Assembly: GCA_963691655.1 (NCBI GenBank)
Contig: OY829327.1
Span: 84,704,019-84,768,018 of the forward strand
Direction of reading: 5' to 3'
Origin: Toxonevra muliebris
Lineage: Eukaryota > Arthropoda > Insecta > Diptera > Pallopteridae
Length of the DNA: 64,000 nt
In this document: one piece after another, positions 12,906 to 24,533 of the stretch
How the letters are laid out: the number at the start of each line of letters is the position of its first letter
How positions within the stretch are numbered: the first letter of the stretch is position 1
The notes under the pieces: model-generated
Database searches by the model: none
What the model saw: the letters and a program-made list of their open reading frames with translations, nothing else
Told to the model about the DNA's origin: nothing
Program-made: the position numbers and the translations under genes

Positions 12906-14626
12906 AACGTGTTGGTTATATATGTGCGGTTAAGTGCCTTACCAAATTTTCCTCTTTTTTTTTACCTAATTCTTGTTGAGTCCACGGACTGAATATGGGC
13001 CCCTTACATACTTATTACACTGGTCAACACTGTTTTTTTTCCTGCAATATAACTCTCAGGGACTTATTTCAAAACTTATTTCACCAACAGGTCAATAGAT
13101 TAGGAATTATAGGTCGAAATATAAAAAAAAAACTCTTTTTTTCATAGTCAATTTAACTTAACTTCCAATTTTCATAAACTGTGATTATTTTCAAACAAAA
13201 CGGTTGGGTCCTGAAGAGTTTTGGAATCAATAAACGGAATTTCGCGTCACCTGCTATACAAAATTATCGATCAAATTTAAAGTGTAAATAAATATATTGT
13301 CACCTGGATTAAAAGTTTGTCGTCGTATGTTCATTCGATTTGCTCGACGGTGAACTAACTGCGCTATTCTATGCCAATATAATTGATAACGTGTGGATAC
13401 AATTTGGCAAGCGGCTTCATAGGTTTTAGTAGTAATTTTACCAAAACAAAAAAAAAAAATCAATTTATTAAAACATTAGTTTGAAATTTTAAATTTAACA
13501 CTAATGGATACAACTTTAAAGCCTTAAGGGATTTATGCTTAAAATTGAAATGTAAATGTGCTTCAAGTCATAAATATTTGAAGTGCTGTAGCATTTATGA
13601 AGTTAACATTTTCTGCCATATTTGTCACTTATCTCGACAGTAAATAGCTTAGTAAGTAAATAGCTATGCTATTAATTTTTATGTTGGTCTATAGATTCCA
13701 TTTTCAAGCATTCAACTTAATGGGTGGAATGAAAGGAAATGAAGTAAACTGGTGTAGCGCAGTGTATTATTATGTTTTGACGAGTGAATTGCACAGAAAA
13801 TGCGTAATCCATTCTTTTTTATCTTAGAAACCTACATTTTATTGAGTCTAAATTCCATCTGCAAAACCTGCTGATATTGAAATTCGTCATCATATGTTAT
13901 TATCTCTTCATCTCTTATTTTCTGTCTATAAACCTAAGTATTTTCAAAGCAAAAACTTAAACAGATAGTTTTATTCATCTATTTTTAATCATTTATATAC
14001 CAATAATAATTTAATTTTACTATTAACTGTTTGTAATTTGTTTGTGATTAGAATTTTACACATTTATTCAAATTATTGTTAATTATATTTAAAAAAGTAA
14101 ACACATACTTGACTTTGTTCATAAGATTATAAAAAAAAAACAATAATATAATTATAAAAAACCAGAGGTAACATGAAAAAAAATTCCTCATCTCCGTTAA
14201 TCCTGCTCGTAAATTAAGAGCACTAAAATGCAACGCTGTGTAGTACTTTATGAAATGAAATTAAATGATTGCGGAGGGAGTAGTAGGTGTGTAGAAGGTA
14301 TATAGAGATGCTGGGGTTGGGGATGCTTGATAGTAAAAATTATGAAAATTACATTAACAACAATAATTTACACGTAATGCGAAGCAATTCATTAACGTGG
14401 CATGTGTATGAGAAGCGCTACTATGATAAACAAACAAAAAACAAAAACTTTGTGTACAGAGCACAATGAAATTGAATTTTGTTCTGAGCATTATAAAATT
14501 GTTGTTTTGTTATTATTTTGCAATATGTGCAAATTGTTGCTTAAATGAAAATAGCGGCGTCGCGGCACAGCGCCAAAATCATCGTCGTCAGATCAGCATC
14601 AGCAGTTTTATATTTTTACTCTATTA
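12906..14626. other. Intergenic, no gene recognised
   Basis: AT-rich DNA with several A- or T-runs. A minus-strand fragment at 13254-13463 encodes a basic peptide (RRANRMNIRRQTFNPGD) faintly like the end of a retroelement integrase, too weak to call. The part next to 14627 should contain the glob1 3' UTR. Confidence 0.45.
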
Positions 14627-15264
14627 TTAAGCACCAAGTTCATCCATTTTCTTGAAGATGATACCATAAACATGATCCAGCAGTTTATTCCATGCTGCTT
14701 TTTGCTTGTCATTCAATTTACAGACAGCAGTCAATGTTTCCACAACAGCTTCTCTGAGTTCCTGCAAAGAGCCACAATGCATTACAATTTAAATTTCTGT
14801 TGATTTTTACATAATAATGACTAGCTACGTTTTTCCATTTCTATCTAGGGACGCAACTACTCCGTACTTACAAGATACTGTTGCCTTTCGATATGATGAC
14901 GCTTGACATGGGAGTCGCCAATTGCTTCCCAGATTTTTTGAATTTTAGCCTCACCACCTTCGGTACCCAAAGCTTGAATAGAATCCTCGAATGAGCCAAT
15001 GATACGTGTAGAATGCTTCTTGAAGCGTGGATTGGACTATGACAAAAAGAAATGAAGGAAATTATTACTTGAATATTGATTTCCATATTCCGACAGACTT
15101 ACAGGTAATTCCGGTATTGGTGTTTCACGAAATGCTGGAAAACTTTGTATATTGGACGGATATTTGTTGAAAAAGCAAAGAAGTATAGCTGAGCCAGACT
15201 CTTGTGGATTAACACGGGGAATTTCCCAGGTCTTCTTGATCTCGGCAATTTCTTCGCTGTTCAT
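14627..15264 (-). CDS. glob1: Globin 1 (haem-binding intracellular globin)
   Basis: Three exons join in frame: 15264-15103, 15036-14872 and 14761-14627 (54, 55 and 44 codons plus stop). They give 153 residues, the length I recall for Drosophila glob1. The start MNSEEIAEIKKTWEIP and the end NKLLDHVYGIIFKKMDELGA match that protein closely from memory. Introns are GT-AG and phase 0. A Phe-rich CD corner lies at residues 42-45, the distal His is residue 62 (FKKHS) and the proximal His is residue 97 (DSHVKRH), so haem coordination is intact. Insect glob1 reversibly binds oxygen and is studied for hypoxia responses in fat body and tracheal cells. A TTTCAG acceptor 66 bases before the ATG shows a leader intron, so the promoter lies further right and was not located. 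Confidence 0.95.
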
Positions 15265-15330
15265 TTTTAGTTTTATTTGGATTTAATTTTTGGTGGATTG
15301 AAGATTGTGATGTGGTTGCGATATGTTCAC
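15265..15330 (-). other. glob1: 5' UTR part of glob1 exon carrying the start codon
   Basis: The minus strand reads TTTCAG/GTGAACATATCG, a clean acceptor at 15331-15332. A 66-base leader then ends in CTAAAAATG. It has no upstream ATG. The first non-coding exon could not be found by eye. Confidence 0.6.
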
Positions 15331-15332
15331 CT

Positions 15333-16443
15333 GAAACAAATCAAAAATTATATAAACATAATAATAAATAATAATAAATAAATATAAAAACAAAGATTTT
15401 TCATGTATTTATTAAGCTAAAAATATGGTATTTCTTTTTTTTTCTGTCAAAGGAGAAAAAATTCCGAACTAATTGAAAACACAATTGAAATTGACATTTT
15501 AACATTTGTTACACTAACAATTGCACGCTGTTTTTAACGCATAGCATTCGTTATTATGCAGAAGCCAGTTTCTATAAATTACTACATTACATTATCGGCC
15601 CAGTAGGAAACTGCACAAAGCTTGAAGAAATCAACTATGAATACATATGGTACATATTTTTTGATCAAATCTCATGAGCAAAAGTAATATCATTAGGAAT
15701 TAGTTTATATAATTGTATTATGTAATGTAATTGTAATGAAATAAAGTAGAATATTATTCTGCTATGTCTCATGGATATCAGGCATGAATTCATTTCTGAA
15801 GGATTAACCTATTTTCTACCGGGTATATGAATACACATACATATACATACATATGTGTGTGTGTGTGTGTGTGTACATCATGCTTGTCACTTGTCATTTT
15901 TGTTATTGCTGAGACGATACGGTAAACGAGCAAGTATATATTCAGATACGTTAAGTTTTCGTGTAAATTTATATTTATGTGTTTATAATACAGACTAGCT
16001 TATGTCTGCAATTGTAGTGCTAAAATATTCTCAATAGTTTATTCGATAAATGGTTAAATAATTTAAATGTTTCAGTAGAAGATTCCAAAGTCGTATCTGC
16101 TCTGTAGCCGTGGATTTTGCGAGTAGAGCAGCAAAACTTTGCATTTTACATCAATAGTTAGAAAATTTAAAATCTGACTTTCGAAGAGACTATCACTTTG
16201 TTAAAGCTGAGAAAAATAATTCTCGCTTATAATGGCTTAAGCACCTCTGTCTTATTGGCATAGATTTATTGGAAATGATAAAAACAATAGCTACACGTGA
16301 TAGCACATACACACACATACATACGCGTACATGCATATATACGTACAAATACATATGTATGTGTATTAAAGCGCCTCGAGCCCCCACAAAAAAAAAAAAA
16401 AAAACAACGGGTTGGCTGTACCTCTTTAAAAATAAACCTTGGT
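15333..16443. other. Intergenic / glob1 leader intron, no other gene
   Basis: AT-rich DNA with a GT run at about 15853-15874 and an A-run near 16387-16405. It should contain the glob1 leader intron and promoter, neither of which I can place. Confidence 0.45.
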
Positions 16444-16456
16444 TTATTTCTACTCG

Positions 16457-16763
16457 TGGACCTCGATAGTCTAGTGGGTAGTGCACTAGACTTTCATCCG
16501 GAAGGTTCGGGTTCGATTCCCGTCTTCGTCTGGTGGTTAATTTTCATAACTTTCTTATATTCACTATCAATATGAAGTGTATGAGAATTATAAGATAGTG
16601 TACAAGTACACACACCTTGGTTCGTAATGGCAAATCACCAAGCCGATAAAAAATTGCCTCATTGCCGTTCGGAATCGGCGTTAAACTGTAGGTTCAACTA
16701 TGTGGTATCACAATGGGCCATTCAGGCCTAAGTGTGTCTCTCGACAGTCACTCCAACCTAACC
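16457..16763 (+). mobile_element. tRNA-derived SINE, copy 2
   Basis: This is the cleanest copy. TAGTCTAGTGG at 16467-16477 fits the pol III A-box pattern TRGYNNARNGG. GGTTCGATTCC at 16510-16520 fits the B box. The spacing is that of a tRNA head. Between them GACTTTCATCCGGAAGG resembles the anticodon arm of tRNA-Glu(UUC). After a body of about 230 bp the element ends in CTCCAACCTAACC. TTATTTCTACTCG (16444-16456) and TTATTTCTTCTCG (16764-16776) are the target-site duplication, with one mismatch in 13. Confidence 0.9.
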
Positions 16764-16776
16764 TTATTTCTTCTCG

Positions 16777-19700
16777 AAAATATTTCGACTTGAATAGCCT
16801 TCACTAATCAATTACAATAAGTTTTTTAAAGTATTTTCTGTGAGGTACATCATACGAGTTCTATTAAAATTAAATACTTTCGTTACTTTTTGTTAAATTT
16901 TTTAGCAGAGTTTTCAAATACTTTGCAACAAAACCTAATTGTTGTTGAGTATCTATTATTTGCGAGGATTTAGTTGGCCAAAAGTAGATTGTAAATGAGT
17001 TTTCTCATACAAAATTTAATTTTTAGAGGTTTTCCAAAACGATACAGCTCACGAATGGTAATCGCTAAAATCGAAATATTTTGGGAGTCAAAATAAATTG
17101 CGGAGGGGTTCAGAAACAACTTTTTTCGTAAGGCACCTTAATGCACTTATGCTGCATACTTTTGAAACTGTCACTATGCTAAAACCTAGCAGACAGTCAG
17201 ATTGATAGAACAAAAGAGATTAACAGACAGACATGAAGTTAGACAGTCAGACAAGCACACTGCAAAATAAAATAAACAAAAATATTCATTTTATATATGT
17301 AGGTATGTATGCAGGTAAGTGTGTATGCTTGTATATCTATATAAGTAGATATATTAAAATGAATTCCGGAAAATGAAACGGAAATGAAAGCAGCAAGTGA
17401 ATGAATGTATTTAAAATGTGAATGTGTGTGGGTGTGTGAGTGCATCATTTCTGCTTTAAAATTTTAATGAGGTATTTATGCTATAAAATGTGGTCAGTTT
17501 TGGATAGCTTTAATTATTCAAATTCCAATGGCTTTCATACGTAGTGGAGTTATAAATATGCACAATATATTGTTATTGCAGCTTGAACTAATGAAGCGTT
17601 TAAATAATAATAATGCAAAATTAAAACACCACACAAACTCACTTAATAAATTTGAACAAAATATCAAAGATTATAACGACAAATCAAGAAGGATCTCACT
17701 TGCATTCAAATATATTAATTCAAGCGTAAATAATTCAATGGATTCTTCAATGAATTTCACATAAAATGCATCCATGTGGAACAATATCAACAATAAAAAA
17801 AAAACAGCCATAACAACTAAAAAAAAATAAAAACAACAAAATAGTTGTGAATGCAGCAAAATAATCTTAAAATTCAATGTTAAAAAATGCACTACACTAC
17901 ACAACAAAAACCGTAGGTGAGCTCCCCACCAACACAATCAACCCCCCCAAAGGGAAGAAAGCTGGTCCGAAGAGAAGGAAATAACCTTGTCATAAACTAC
18001 TTTAACTTCAATGTCTTCCGTTTCCACTCTCGCCCTGCCCTCATCGTTCTTCATTCTTTATCTCCCTTTCAGCTTTCAGATAAACTAAACTGAAACATTA
18101 ATATCCTTCGATAGTAGTGCAATGCACATACCGACAAAACAACACCTGAATGAATGTAAAATAACAACAACAAGAATAACAATAACAATAACAACAAAAT
18201 ACAAACAGAGCACAGAAACAGTTAGTTTGAGTGCAGTCAGTGAAGCAAATCAAGCAGAATCGTCATAGAGGGCGACTTCGCCTCTCACCGCTTGCTTCGC
18301 TGGCACTACTCACCGCTCAAGCCACGCTGCTTAATTCAATTAAGGATATTAATTTGCAGGGCATGCAGGCAGTTAGATGACAGGTGTGAATGAAGCTTAT
18401 AGTATCAATTCAACACTAAAAGTGAAATAAGAAATTGAATTGTATAGATAGTTTTTATTTTCTGTTATTCTGCTCAGTTTTGCGCGCAAAATAACTAATT
18501 TTTCTAATTTTTTTCACTTTCTCCTATATACATATGTACATACTTGTATTGTAAGTATGTATGTGTAACGTTTCTGTTTTTTATTCGAGGCTTCTCTTCT
18601 TTTAGTCTGCACAGTTTAGTTTTTCTGAGTGGATATATGTGTGAGTGTGTGGTGTTGATTTTACTTTTGTTTCTTTTTTTTTTTTTTTTGTTTTTTGTTT
18701 TTTTTTTTTTGTATTTGCTTGTTTGCTTATAATTTTTCTTTTGCTCTGCAGTTTGTATATTTTATAAGTTGTTTTTTATGATACAGTCGTAGCACATTCT
18801 AAACGACACTTATTTTCTACTGCAAGGACATTTGAGAAATCCATAAATTTAAAGAATGTCGTATTTCAAAGTATTATTTATTATAAGCAGCGAAAGCGAA
18901 AAGTGTCCTGTGCTTGAAATCAGCTGTTTAAATTCAAATTGCATATAAGTGCATGTACTTTCACTGCAATATGTAGGTAAATTAAATATTTATTATATCT
19001 TTGTTTTGCTACGTTTCCGCTTAAATTTTATAATTCAAATTTGTTTATTGTCTCTGCCTTTTTTAATTTAAATTGAATTTAATTTTATCAGCATTTGTTC
19101 TGCTGGCACTCGTATACAACTGAATGCTACTACTATTTAATATAGTATGTAGGTATTTTTTACGCGTTGCTCTTTTACACTGTTGAATTATGTGGAATTT
19201 TTTACTTTCCGCTTTGAATTTTTACAACCGTACACGATGTCATGTAAATTTGCACTGAACACATTATAATTTGAACTCCAGTGTTTACTACCGTAATACC
19301 TCAATACCAGCAATATTCAATCTAACTCTCTATCTGTCTATCTATCTATCTCACTATCACTATCTAACTTTAGTTCAAGTTCATTTTACATGCATATGGA
19401 GAATAACAAAAAGAACTTTATGCGTTTCTTCTCTTTTAGTAATGCAATCCTCTCTCTCTTTCTCAGTCTCTCTCTCTCTCTCTCTTTGTGTGGCTCTCAT
19501 GTATGTCTGTGTATGCTTCCGTATTGGGGGGGGGAGCTTTTTCTTCACGAAATAATTGTCCGGGTTTGAGATTAACTAAGAGCATGGATTCATAGTAAGT
19601 ACTTAGGGTATTCAAAAGTCTGTATATATGAAAGTGCACTACCCCAACACAATCAACCATGCGCATATTTTAGTTTTATATGAAAAACAGTAGCGGATTG

Positions 19701-20383
19701 ATTTCTTAAAACGCAAACTTAATGTGCTACAGCTAGGTTTCCGAAAAGCAAAACATCTTTATGAAAATCTGCTAACTTATTACAAAAAACAATTTTAATA
19801 AGTTTTTAGCAAAATACTTAGAATGCAATTATGGCAAATGGTTTTACTTCTAAATAAAAATCTGTTTTAGTTATAAAAAAAAAGAAGCCAACTCAAGTTT
19901 CGTTTAATATCAAATCAGTAAGCTGACATATCTAAAACAGAACAATACATAACACAAACAAGTATAATAAACACACATATGGACATATGTGAGTGTGTGT
20001 ATAGATGAAACATATTTATAAACATATACGCCTGGGTGTGTGGTTATGTCTGTATATATTGAAGTGCCACCTGTAGACATCTGCAATTGTAAATAAATCT
20101 CAACATCCCTTCTCTTTCTCTAAAGAGCAGCATCGCAATCACAATTTGTAGGGGTAGTTTTTCTAATGAAAGCTCCTCTTTCAAATACTCATAAGCTTTT
20201 TTGCAATATGGAAGTATTAAACGATAGTGGAGGCGAGGTGCAAACAAAAGTTTAAATCTTTCATAACTGATTTTAAGCATTTGAATTTAGAAAGGGCATA
20301 AACTTGCAACAAAAAATACTGTTGTCTATTTTTTTCTTGTTTCTTAGTGATATATGTATGCAATCATAAATAATATGGAGCAT
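16777..20383. other. Intergenic, low-complexity rich
   Basis: Contains GTGTGTG near 17418, an AAC-rich run near 18164-18200, long T/G-T tracts at 18670-18720, a (CT)n tract near 19465-19488 and a short G run at 19527-19535. A 78-codon frame at 17528-17764 is Asn/Lys-rich and matches nothing I know. No gene is supported. Confidence 0.45.
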
Positions 20384-20973
20384 TTCTACATTCCCCCCGT
20401 CAAACTAAATGGTATTAAAATTCCTCAATCGAAAAAAAAGACAAAATATCTGGATCTTCATATAGTTGTAAAGCTCACATGGAAAACTTATACCTTCACG
20501 AAACTGCGGAGCCTTTATTGGCTGTTAAATACAAAATCGCAACTGTCGCTCAAAAACAAAATCCTTTTGTATAAAACTATACCTGTATGGTTTTATGGCA
20601 TTCAGTTCTGGGGAACGGCTGCAATTTCAAATATAGAAATACTACAGAGGTGGCAATCTAAAACGCTTAGAATGAGAGAATGATAACTGTCCATGGTATG
20701 TCAGTAACACCCATAGAGATCTTAAAATACCAGGCTCAAGAGAAGAACTCCACTGGACTTGTTGGCGTGATTTGTACTCATTTAAACGTAGAACGCCGTT
20801 GGTCCTATCTTTGTCATGGAACTTTAACGGTTCCACAACTAAGTGTTTTTCGTACATGTTTATACATATGAAATTGTTTTGAATTTATTAAATTTATTAT
20901 ATTTTAAATATTGTTAAATGTCCCTGTAGACAGTCGTAGTAATAAAATTTGGAGTTAAAAACAAAAAAACATT
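20384..20973 (+). mobile_element. 5'-truncated jockey-type LINE, 3' end
   Basis: The translation starts PPVKLNGIKIPQSKKKTKYLD and continues through SLYWLLNTKSQLSLKNKILL, VWFYGIQFWGTAA and NIEILQRWQSKTLRM to a stop at 20683. A frame change then leads to NCPWYVSN and HRDLKIP-like pieces. This is the conserved region after the reverse transcriptase of jockey-like elements. The end GGAGTTAAAAACAAAAAAAC at about 20952-20971 looks like an A-rich tail. Frame shifts and stops make it dead. No target-site duplication was found. Confidence 0.75.
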
Positions 20974-21446
20974 TCTGAAGTTGAAAATCGTAGAGCAATG
21001 AAACTTAATTTCCTTAGATACATGAACAGAGTATTTTACTTCATTAAATTATTTCTATGAAATACATTTACCTAGAACGAAATACAGGAAGTTCTGATTA
21101 AGACAACACATTAAAATAAAAAAATACGTGTCGATTAATTTCTTCTTAAAAATGCAAGAAAAAATGTTGGTTGAAATTAAAATTTTAGTTGTAAATCTGA
21201 CATGGAACGACCCATATGCATATACTCGTATGTTGAAATTTAAATTATATAAGAAACAAAAATCTTATCAAAAACGAACGAGGTTATCATATTGCTGTTA
21301 ATTGTTCTTAACACATTAACTTTTACTTAACAACAATATGTTAGATTTTAATAATAAATGAAGATGTATACCAAAAATAATAACAAAACATAGACTTCAC
21401 ACTTTTGATCTTAACACTTAAAGATATAGTAGATCAGTAAATATTA
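20974..21446. other. Intergenic, nothing recognised
   Basis: AT-rich DNA without recognisable frames or repeats. Confidence 0.5.
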
Positions 21447-21850
21447 AAGAAAAAACGTATGAAGAAATTGAGGCGATGAGGAAGCACATATTGCAGAAAT
21501 TCGAGTCGACCGGGTCAGGACAAGATGTGAAAGTGACTCGAAGAGCTCAAAAATTTCAATTCGACACCGTCCACAGGAATTGCACCTTTCTATGGCTACT
21601 ATGCATCGAATTTTGACCAAAAATCTTCATTTCAACGATGTCTACTTTAAACAGAATGGAGCATACGTCAAGGAAATCTGTCGACTTATTGCGTACCAAA
21701 TTTCCAGGCGGTGTAATTTCACGTTTTGACGACACAAATTGGCCACCAAGACCCTGCAGTTTGACGCTGTTGGCATTATATCTAGAGAGAAGACCGATAC
21801 AGTGCAAAAGCAGCTATGGTGGCCATTTACATGATGTGCTATTCCACTTA
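21447..21850 (+). pseudogene. IS630/Tc1-mariner-type transposase relic with central deletion
   Basis: Three frames carry parts of one protein in order. First comes HILQKFESTGSGQDVKVTRR (N-terminal part), then ELHLSMATMHRILTKNLHFN (helix-turn-helix part), then directly VYFKQNGA, SRKSVDLLRTKFPGGVISR and NWPPRPCSLT. The last block corresponds to the QQDGA...WPPRSCDLTPLD region of insect transposases of this superfamily. The segment between the helix-turn-helix and that block is missing. The catalytic Asp of QDGA reads Asn here. Confidence 0.65.
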
Positions 21851-23367
21851 TAATTTCCCAAGTCCCTCCTATCCAAAAAAAAAAGAAAAGATTTTAGGTT
21901 TTTCTCTAAATTTGTGAGTTTTATTTAAAAAACACACCCTGCAACACCCTTTATAAGGTAGAGCACATAACTAGTAAGCTCGATATAACATGGGGTTTTA
22001 TATAGAAAGACGGTCTGCGAGCGTATGTAATTTATAAGCATAACCATCCCTCATCGGAGCTTCAGATTCATTGGAATTCACGAAAGTCATTAGTGGCTCT
22101 ACACACATAAATATTTTATGTGTGTGTATGTGCACTTTGGAGCATTTGAATTGTTAATTTAATTATTGCTTGGATAATTTATAATCAGCTTACTAGCTTC
22201 ACATTGCATCATCATCGCAACTAATTAAACTATTCTAGGTACATTTCTATTCTAATTTGTTTAATAATGATTTTATTATACTTTGCTCGTGCCTTCTACT
22301 GATTCACACTAAATTTAAAGTCATTGCATTGTTAGGTTAACAAATTGCTATCTATAAATTAATTAAATCAATTGACCACAAGTTTGATGTTATAGTGAAA
22401 TTGGATGAAGTAATTGAATTATTAAAAGAAATTGAAAAAATAAATAAAATTTATGTTGCTATTGTATTTTGTTTAAATTCGCTACAATTTGAATATTTCA
22501 ATAGCGCCTGTGTAGTTTAAGAAGTTTCGACAAAGTATTTTTATAAATGAACGGCAAGCAAAAAATACTTTGCTGGTATGCTCTTTTAACAAATTCATCG
22601 CATACTATTAACACTTTAAATATTTATATACAATTTTTTATTTGTCATTAATAAAACAAATCGTGCTCTTCATATATTTAAACATTTAAATATCCATATG
22701 TTCTATATTTCTTTTTGTTTACCAAAGAAATTGGAGGAAATTTCGTTGAGAGCCAAATGGCAGCAAAAAACTAACAATTTAAACAATTTGTTGGTACATA
22801 AATGATCATGGGTGTTCTATTTTGTTTTGCCAATTCCAAAAGCAATAAATACTCTGGCATTCTTCCACGAGCCGGTTTTCTTTAGATTTAGCCAATGAAT
22901 TAAAAAATGTTTTATTGTTATACTCAAAATATTTTCATTCTACGTTTTCTTGCTTTTGTTTTTGCTATGAATAGAGAATAGTATTGAACTACATGCATTC
23001 TTATCACATTCTTATCACATTCATGTTAACACCGTCTCTCATAATCTCTCAAATATATTTCTGGTTTGTTTGTTTGCTCGATTTCTTAGGGGAAAAAGGT
23101 TATCGCTGTTTTAAGTAATTTTAATGTTTTCATTCATACAATTAACACAATGATGTAGAAATATTTCTAATTTGAAAATGAAAAGCATTGGGAAGAAACG
23201 AAGAAACGGGGGAGACAAGTATGAAAAAACGCAGAAATAAAAAAAAAAAATAGAACTGAATCGAGAGTCTCATTATCATTCTCCTCAACTCATATGTCCC
23301 TGAAAAACAGTAAACAAAAACGGACAAACATTGAAATCTAAATCTGTCATGAATATCTTATCAGTAT
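21851..23367. other. Intergenic, nothing recognised
   Basis: AT-rich DNA. It begins with an A-run and a CACCCTGCAACACCC patch that may be the end of the transposase relic. No host gene is visible. Confidence 0.45.
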
Positions 23368-23373
23368 TATCAG

Positions 23374-24527
23374 TAGGGCAAAGTGGGGTACCTTTAACAC
23401 TTAATTTTCAAAGGCCTGTAATTCCGAAAATTATCGATAAATTTTAAAAGATGTTAGTGTTTCCAAAAAACCCAAGTGCCCTAGGCACGGGGCGGATTTA
23501 ACTTTACAAGGGGCAAATTTGATAAAGGTCAATAACTTTGTATATATGTATAAAAATTAATATATGTGGATATGTCTCGAAATCATACTGAAACCTCAGC
23601 AGAGATTGACACAAATTTATACAATTTTATTTTTCTGTTCTGACTATTATCATTATTATTTGCTCTTTATTCAACAAAATTTTCATTTACAATTTCATAA
23701 TGATGCATTACGTCTCTGGTCATAAGATAGGCATAGTCTGAATTCAAAATTACAAGTGGGTATAGCACCTCCCATACAAACTATATGCCTTTTTGGGTAT
23801 ATATCTAGAACCATTTACGACACAAGGATGTCGATTGACAATGTCATCCTACAGGGAAAACGTGGATGGGATTAGAATAGGGGTACGACTCCAAGATTTA
23901 GTATGAAAGACCTTAAATGTTGTCCTATTTACCCTATATTTTTCGGAGGCTGGTGCCATCGTTTCATGTTTATTCTATATATTCTTATATCCGAAACAGC
24001 TCTCTTCATTTTCGCTTCGATTTGTCTTTTTAGCTACGTATCATATCTTTAAAAATGTATAGACAGAAAATATAACAATTGTATTGTAAATACGTAAATC
24101 TGCAATATAGGGAACAATTGATATATGTTAAATGTGCGCCTTTGGTAAAAGTCAAATGTGACCCAGAAGCTCTTAATGTTTTTTTCTTCTTTTTAAATTT
24201 ATCTTGTTTCATTTTCACAAAACACACTTTTATTTTGTTAACATTAAGGATCAATGCTAACAAGATTTGTTACTCTTTTTTAAAAAACAATTATTTCACA
24301 AAACACTTACATACTAGTTGCCAAAAATTACATCAGCGTTTGCAAATTTAGAAAAACACGTATTTATCCAAGAAGAGTTTAAGTAGAACCTTCGAAGTTC
24401 ATAACATTTCTTTAAATCAAATTAAGCTTTTTTCGGCATTATAACTTTTTGGCTTTTAGGGCGTGGTCACACTGAAAATTGCAAAGTCAAATGTGCCTCC
24501 GTGTCAAAGGGACCCCACTTTACCCTA
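23374..24527. mobile_element. Inverted-repeat DNA element with 6-bp direct repeat TATCAG
   Basis: The left tip reads TAGGGCAAAGTGGGGTACCT. The right tip, read inward on the other strand, reads TAGGGTAAAGTGGGGTCCCT, differing at 2 of 20 bases. Exact TATCAG copies lie immediately outside both tips (23368-23373 and 24528-24533). The 1154-bp interior has no transposase-like frame, so the element is non-autonomous. The superfamily is not assigned. If the tip is taken without its TA, a TA target would suggest Tc1/mariner; the 6-bp flank argues otherwise. Confidence 0.7.
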
Positions 24528-24533
24528 TATCAG

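Noticed and set aside
13254..13463. Possible retroelement integrase end on the minus strand
   Set aside because: Only a short basic stretch with NPGD resembles integrase; no other pol features nearby.
17528..17764. 78-codon Asn/Lys-rich frame
   Set aside because: Composition follows the AT-rich background and no splice or promoter context was seen.
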